NCBI GenBank assembly: GCA_964462985.1
Contig: CAYXAA010000015.1
Coordinates: forward strand, 1 to 64,000
DNA: 64,000 nucleotides
DNA from: CAYXAA01 sp964462985
GTDB taxonomy: Bacteria > Pseudomonadota > Alphaproteobacteria > Rhizobiales > Stappiaceae
Direction of reading: 5' to 3'
Both the position numbers and the translations under genes were made by a program. Shown piece by piece: positions 61,928-64,000 of the stretch. The notes under the pieces are model-generated. The model did not search any database, had not been told where the DNA came from, and was given only the letters and a program-made list of their open reading frames with translations. How positions within the stretch are numbered: the first letter of the stretch is position 1; each line of letters opens with the position of its first letter.

Positions 61928-62417
61928 CGTTCTCCACCCTTTCCGCCGCGATGTCGGGCAGGACACCCTTCAGCGCGATCAATGTGTCGAGCGTCTTTGC
62001 CAGGCTCGCCAGCGTGCGCGCGGTCCGCTCCGAATCGGGGGCCGGACCCGAGGCGGCCCCTTCGGCACTTGCTTGCGCACCGGCCCCGGTTGGCTTTTCC
62101 TGCGACCCCGTCGCAGCCTCGGCCCCGCCAATCCCGGCGCGCCGCTCCAGCCGGGCAATCTCGGCCTCGAATGCGCGGTAGAGCCGGCCGACCAGCCGGA
62201 TCAAGCCGCTGCCGTCCTGGCTGCGGGCCAGTTCCAGCACCTCGGCGTGCGCGATCCAGCCGCCGCGCTGCGCCCGTCTGCCGACGGTCCTGGCCGAGAC
62301 CCCGAGCCGGCGGGCGATCTCGGTCTTTGCCACGCCCTCGAGCTCATAGGCTCGCCGCGCCGCCGCCCAGGCATCGGCAGACGGCCGCCGGCAGCCGTCC
62401 GGTTCCGGTTCGCTCAT
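61815..62417 (-). CDS. GTA gp1: terminase small subunit
   Basis: The 200-residue protein has an N-terminal helix-turn-helix (about 18-55: DAWAAARRAYELEGVAKTEI, ARRLGVSARTVGRRAQRGGW) followed by helical oligomerisation segments (GLIRLVGRLYRAFEAEIARL, ARTLASLAKTLDTLIALKGV). Size, HTH and immediate overlap with the large terminase identify it as the small terminase, gp1 of RcGTA. Its C-terminal 37 codons share DNA with gp2 in another frame. The cluster promoter should lie in the 250 bp upstream. Confidence 0.85.
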   Translation of the reverse strand: MSEPEPDGCRRPSADAWAAARRAYELEGVAKTEIARRLGVSARTVGRRAQRGGWIAHAEVLELARSQDGSGLIRLVGRLYRAFEAEIARLERRAGIGGAEAATGSQEKPTGAGAQASAEGAASGPAPDSERTARTLASLAKTLDTLIALKGVLPDIAAERVENDVLRAELEGRLARLGAAGAAADLPGGADDGGADVPEA

Positions 62418-62668
62418 GTCGGATCCTGTCGGGGAGGGCCGCCAGCCGCGGCACGTCGGTTCAGCAGGGACTCACCGGGGCCGGATCGTGTCCGCCCTTC
62501 TGGCGCTCCCGCTCCCTGGGGGAGAAGAAGTCGTCCTGATGCAGTCATGCCAGTGACAAGTCTGAAGTGTGCGGCGGCGCCGTCCTGACGAGTCTACGCC
62601 CGCGCATGGCCGGAAGAATGACCGCGTCGGCGCGCAAGAGGCCCGGCCGGGTCGGCCAGCCCTTCGCT
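62418..62668 (-). promoter_or_regulatory. probable GTA promoter region
   Basis: The 251-bp gap upstream of gp1 is the only sizeable space before the first GTA gene and should contain its promoter. A GTCA-N6-TGAC inverted repeat lies near 62544-62557. AGGAT precedes the gp1 ATG. No sigma-70 boxes can be assigned with confidence. Confidence 0.4.
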
Positions 62669-63088
62669 TTACGCCCGCTTGGCTCGCCCGTGCCGCTCGG
62701 CCAGCGCATCAAGCCCGGTGCGGATGAAGCTGCGGATCATTTCGGCCGCATCGGCCTCATCCTGATCCAGCGCCTCGAACCGCGCTTTCCAGGCAACGGT
62801 GCTGGCGTTCGGGCCGGCCTCCTCGACACAGAGTTCGCCAATATAGTCACGCACGGGAAGCGAGGTCACCTCCATGCGATACCGGTAGCGATGCTCGCGC
62901 GGCTCGTCCTCGATCAGGCGGTCGACCTGCGGCCCGCCGCCCTTGGTTACGGCAACGCGCAGTCCACCAGCGCTTTCGACGGAGTGCACCAGCGGATGCC
63001 AGTTAGCGACGGAGCCGAAGCCGCCAATCCTGCGCCACAGCACGTCGGCTGCCTCGGCGATCCGAACGGTTTCCAGTATCTCGGTCAT
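62669..63088 (-). CDS. SRPBCC-family (polyketide cyclase/START-like) protein
   Basis: The 139-residue protein has the SRPBCC pattern: ILETVRIAEAADVLWRRIGG, FGSVANWHPLVHSVESAGGL, REHRYRYRMEVTSLPVRDYI and a C-terminal helix EADAAEMIRSFIRTGLDALA. It should bind a hydrophobic ligand; related genes occur beside many regulators and oxidoreductases. The start at 63088 follows AGAGG. A short open frame ends 10 nt upstream on the same strand. Confidence 0.85.
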   Translation of the reverse strand: MTEILETVRIAEAADVLWRRIGGFGSVANWHPLVHSVESAGGLRVAVTKGGGPQVDRLIEDEPREHRYRYRMEVTSLPVRDYIGELCVEEAGPNASTVAWKARFEALDQDEADAAEMIRSFIRTGLDALAERHGRAKRA

Positions 63089-63097
63089 CAAGCCTCT

Positions 63098-63232
63098 CTA
63101 CGGCCACATGCCGGGCTGGCCGTCCGGACCCGTCGCCCGGAACGCCTGCACCTGGCGCATGATGAAGTCAGCTGGGGTGCCTTCTGTCGCCCCGTCGCGG
63201 CTGTCGTCCCGGTCTCCTGCCGGGGCCTCGTC
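63098..63232 (-). pseudogene. gene fragment or small ORF upstream of the SRPBCC gene
   Basis: A frame of 44 codons without a start at its beginning reads DEAPAGDRDDSRDGATEGTP, then ADFIMRQVQAFRATGPDGQP and GMWP, to TAG at 63098, ten nt before the SRPBCC ATG. Codon choice and composition look coding, and the spacing looks operonic. Only an internal ATG (63160, 20 residues) is available, so this is most likely the 3' remnant of a damaged gene. Family not recognised. Confidence 0.3.
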
Positions 63233-63613
63233 CTAGCGGCCGCGATCATGCAAGCGGCAGGCCCTGGACGGCGATTCCTGCGGCACTCGGCTCCTGTGAG
63301 CGGACCCGGCCTCCAAGGCCGGGCGGTCCTGCGGAGTCCGGGCAAGGACAAGACCCGGCCTGCCGTCCATCACGCTCCAGAAGCGCAGCCACTACGAACC
63401 AAAACACGGTAGAACGCAGCTGGTTCCGCCGACGTCCGCCGCCATGGGCCGGGAATTGCCGATGTCTGTGGGGAAAAGCAGAGAGTGTGTCTCTTCGGCC
63501 GCACCTTTGCGACCATAACCAAACCCTACCCGATCAGCGTCGGGCTGTCAAGGAATTTTTTCCTAGCACCTTGTGCACTGCCTTCCGCGAGTTGAAACAG
63601 CCCCACCCCCCGC

Positions 63614-63721
63614 CGTCATCCCGGACCGTGTGCGCCGAAGGCGCATCACGAGATCCGGGACCCAGCGACCAAGCCGCGCGGAACGCGCGTCCTTATGCGC
63701 GGCCAGCGCCCTTTCTGCGCT
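63614..63721. repeat. dispersed repeat, copy D
   Basis: cgtcatcccggaccgtgtgc, then gcgccgaaggcgcatcacga, gatccgggacccagcgacca and cgcgcgtccttatgcgcggc align with copies A-C; it is closest to copy A. It lies outside the GTA cluster, showing that the element is not GTA-specific. Confidence 0.7.
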
Positions 63722-63881
63722 AAACGCTGATGAGGAGCGCGCCTGCGCCTGCTCCGGTCCTCACTCCTGCGATGCTGCCTCGGCCCGGGGTCCAGGACGG
63801 CGGCCAGCGGGGCGATCCCGTTGAGCGCGCCGTGTCGCGGGCAAGCACGCCGCCGCCATACCCGCCCATTCCGCCCATTCT

Positions 63882-63895
63882 GTGATCGAGATCAT
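63882..63895. promoter_or_regulatory. FNR/CRP-like palindrome GTGAT-N4-ATCAT
   Basis: GTGATcgagATCAT resembles the FNR-family consensus TTGAT-N4-ATCAA, with one change in each half that keeps the symmetry. Its centre is about 64 nt before the final ATG, allowing a class II promoter with a start site 40 nt downstream. It hints at oxygen- or nitric-oxide-dependent control of the last gene. Confidence 0.4.
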
Positions 63896-63952
63896 AACGC
63901 CCGCCCTCTCCCCTTCCCATCTGGCGGTGATGCAACCAGGAGGGGAATCCCG

Positions 63953-64000
63953 ATGTCGTCCGTCTTCGCGAAGCGCGGTTATGCCGGCAACTATGTCGAG
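63953..64000 (+). CDS. start of an unidentified gene (16 codons)
   Basis: A very good SD (AGGAGGGG) precedes this ATG, which opens a frame reading MSSVFAKRGYAGNYVE to the window end. Sixteen residues are too few to name a family. The FNR-like site upstream is the only hint about its regulation. Confidence 0.6.
   Translation, partial: MSSVFAKRGYAGNYVE

Larger units (their letters stand above)
63089..63952. other. long region without an intact gene
   Basis: The 864-bp stretch contains a gene-fragment-like frame (63098-63232), a repeat copy (63614-63721), a purine/pyrimidine-mixed section at 63440-63590 that is less GC-rich, and an FNR-like palindrome close to the last gene. The remaining frames are not protein-like. 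Confidence 0.55.

Noticed and set aside
42639..62417. Ordinary temperate prophage
   Set aside because: No integrase, repressor, replication, excision genes or att repeats; gene content and order match gene transfer agents instead.

Overview
The window is very GC-rich, gene-dense bacterial chromosome. Several loci point to an alphaproteobacterium of the order Hyphomicrobiales (Rhizobiales): a cycHJKL-type cytochrome c maturation set (ccmI-E-F-H), a feuN-feuP-feuQ regulatory unit, a malonate matR/matPQMAB cluster with a TRAP transporter, and a gene transfer agent (GTA) cluster of the Rhodobacter capsulatus type. I found no rRNA, tRNA, CRISPR array, insertion sequence or integrase. Genus and species cannot be told from the sequence alone.

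Region 1 (1-8.8 kb): a TAXI-type TRAP uptake system with a TetR regulator; a secreted caspase-like/Sel1-repeat protein; an exported protein of unknown function; an acetyltransferase; two tandem paralogous small secreted Cys-containing proteins; and a HerA-like ATPase. Region 2 (8.9-15.8 kb): malonate uptake and use. The TRAP genes matP, matQ and matM are followed by malonyl-CoA decarboxylase (matA) and malonyl-CoA synthetase (matB). The genes overlap at ATGA junctions and diverge from the GntR regulator matR, with a TTGTATACAA palindrome between them. Region 3 (16-28.7 kb): hemolysin III-like membrane protein, L,D-transpeptidase, a peptide ABC importer (binding protein, two permeases, double ATPase) diverging from a FadR-type regulator, an ABC-F ATPase, a DUF2157/GDYXXLXY pair and a NUDIX hydrolase. 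Region 4 (29-42.6 kb): release factor 3, an alpha/beta-hydrolase-OsmC fusion, ccmI/E/F/H, an unrecognised 473-residue protein, a surface-antigen-like lipoprotein, feuNPQ and an EthD-family protein.

Region 5 (42.6-62.4 kb, all on the minus strand) is the most notable part: an apparently complete GTA cluster. Read in transcription order it runs gp1 (small terminase), gp2 (large terminase), gp3 (portal), two very small ORFs, gp4 (protease), gp5 (capsid), gp6, gp7, gp8, then two genes that are not GTA structural genes (a SAM methyltransferase and a YHS-domain protein), then gp9, gp10, gp10.1, gp11 (tape measure), gp12, gp13, gp14, gp15, a DUF2793 protein, a lysozyme-type endolysin and a small membrane protein that may be a holin. 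The lysis genes lie directly after the structural genes; in R. capsulatus they are at a separate locus. Copies of a dispersed repeat (core beginning cgtcatcctgg) occupy three of the gaps between GTA genes, with a fourth copy near 63.6 kb.

The window ends with an SRPBCC protein, a long non-coding stretch, and the first 16 codons of a gene preceded by an FNR-like palindrome. Many long frames opposite the listed genes are by-products of the high GC content and are left out.
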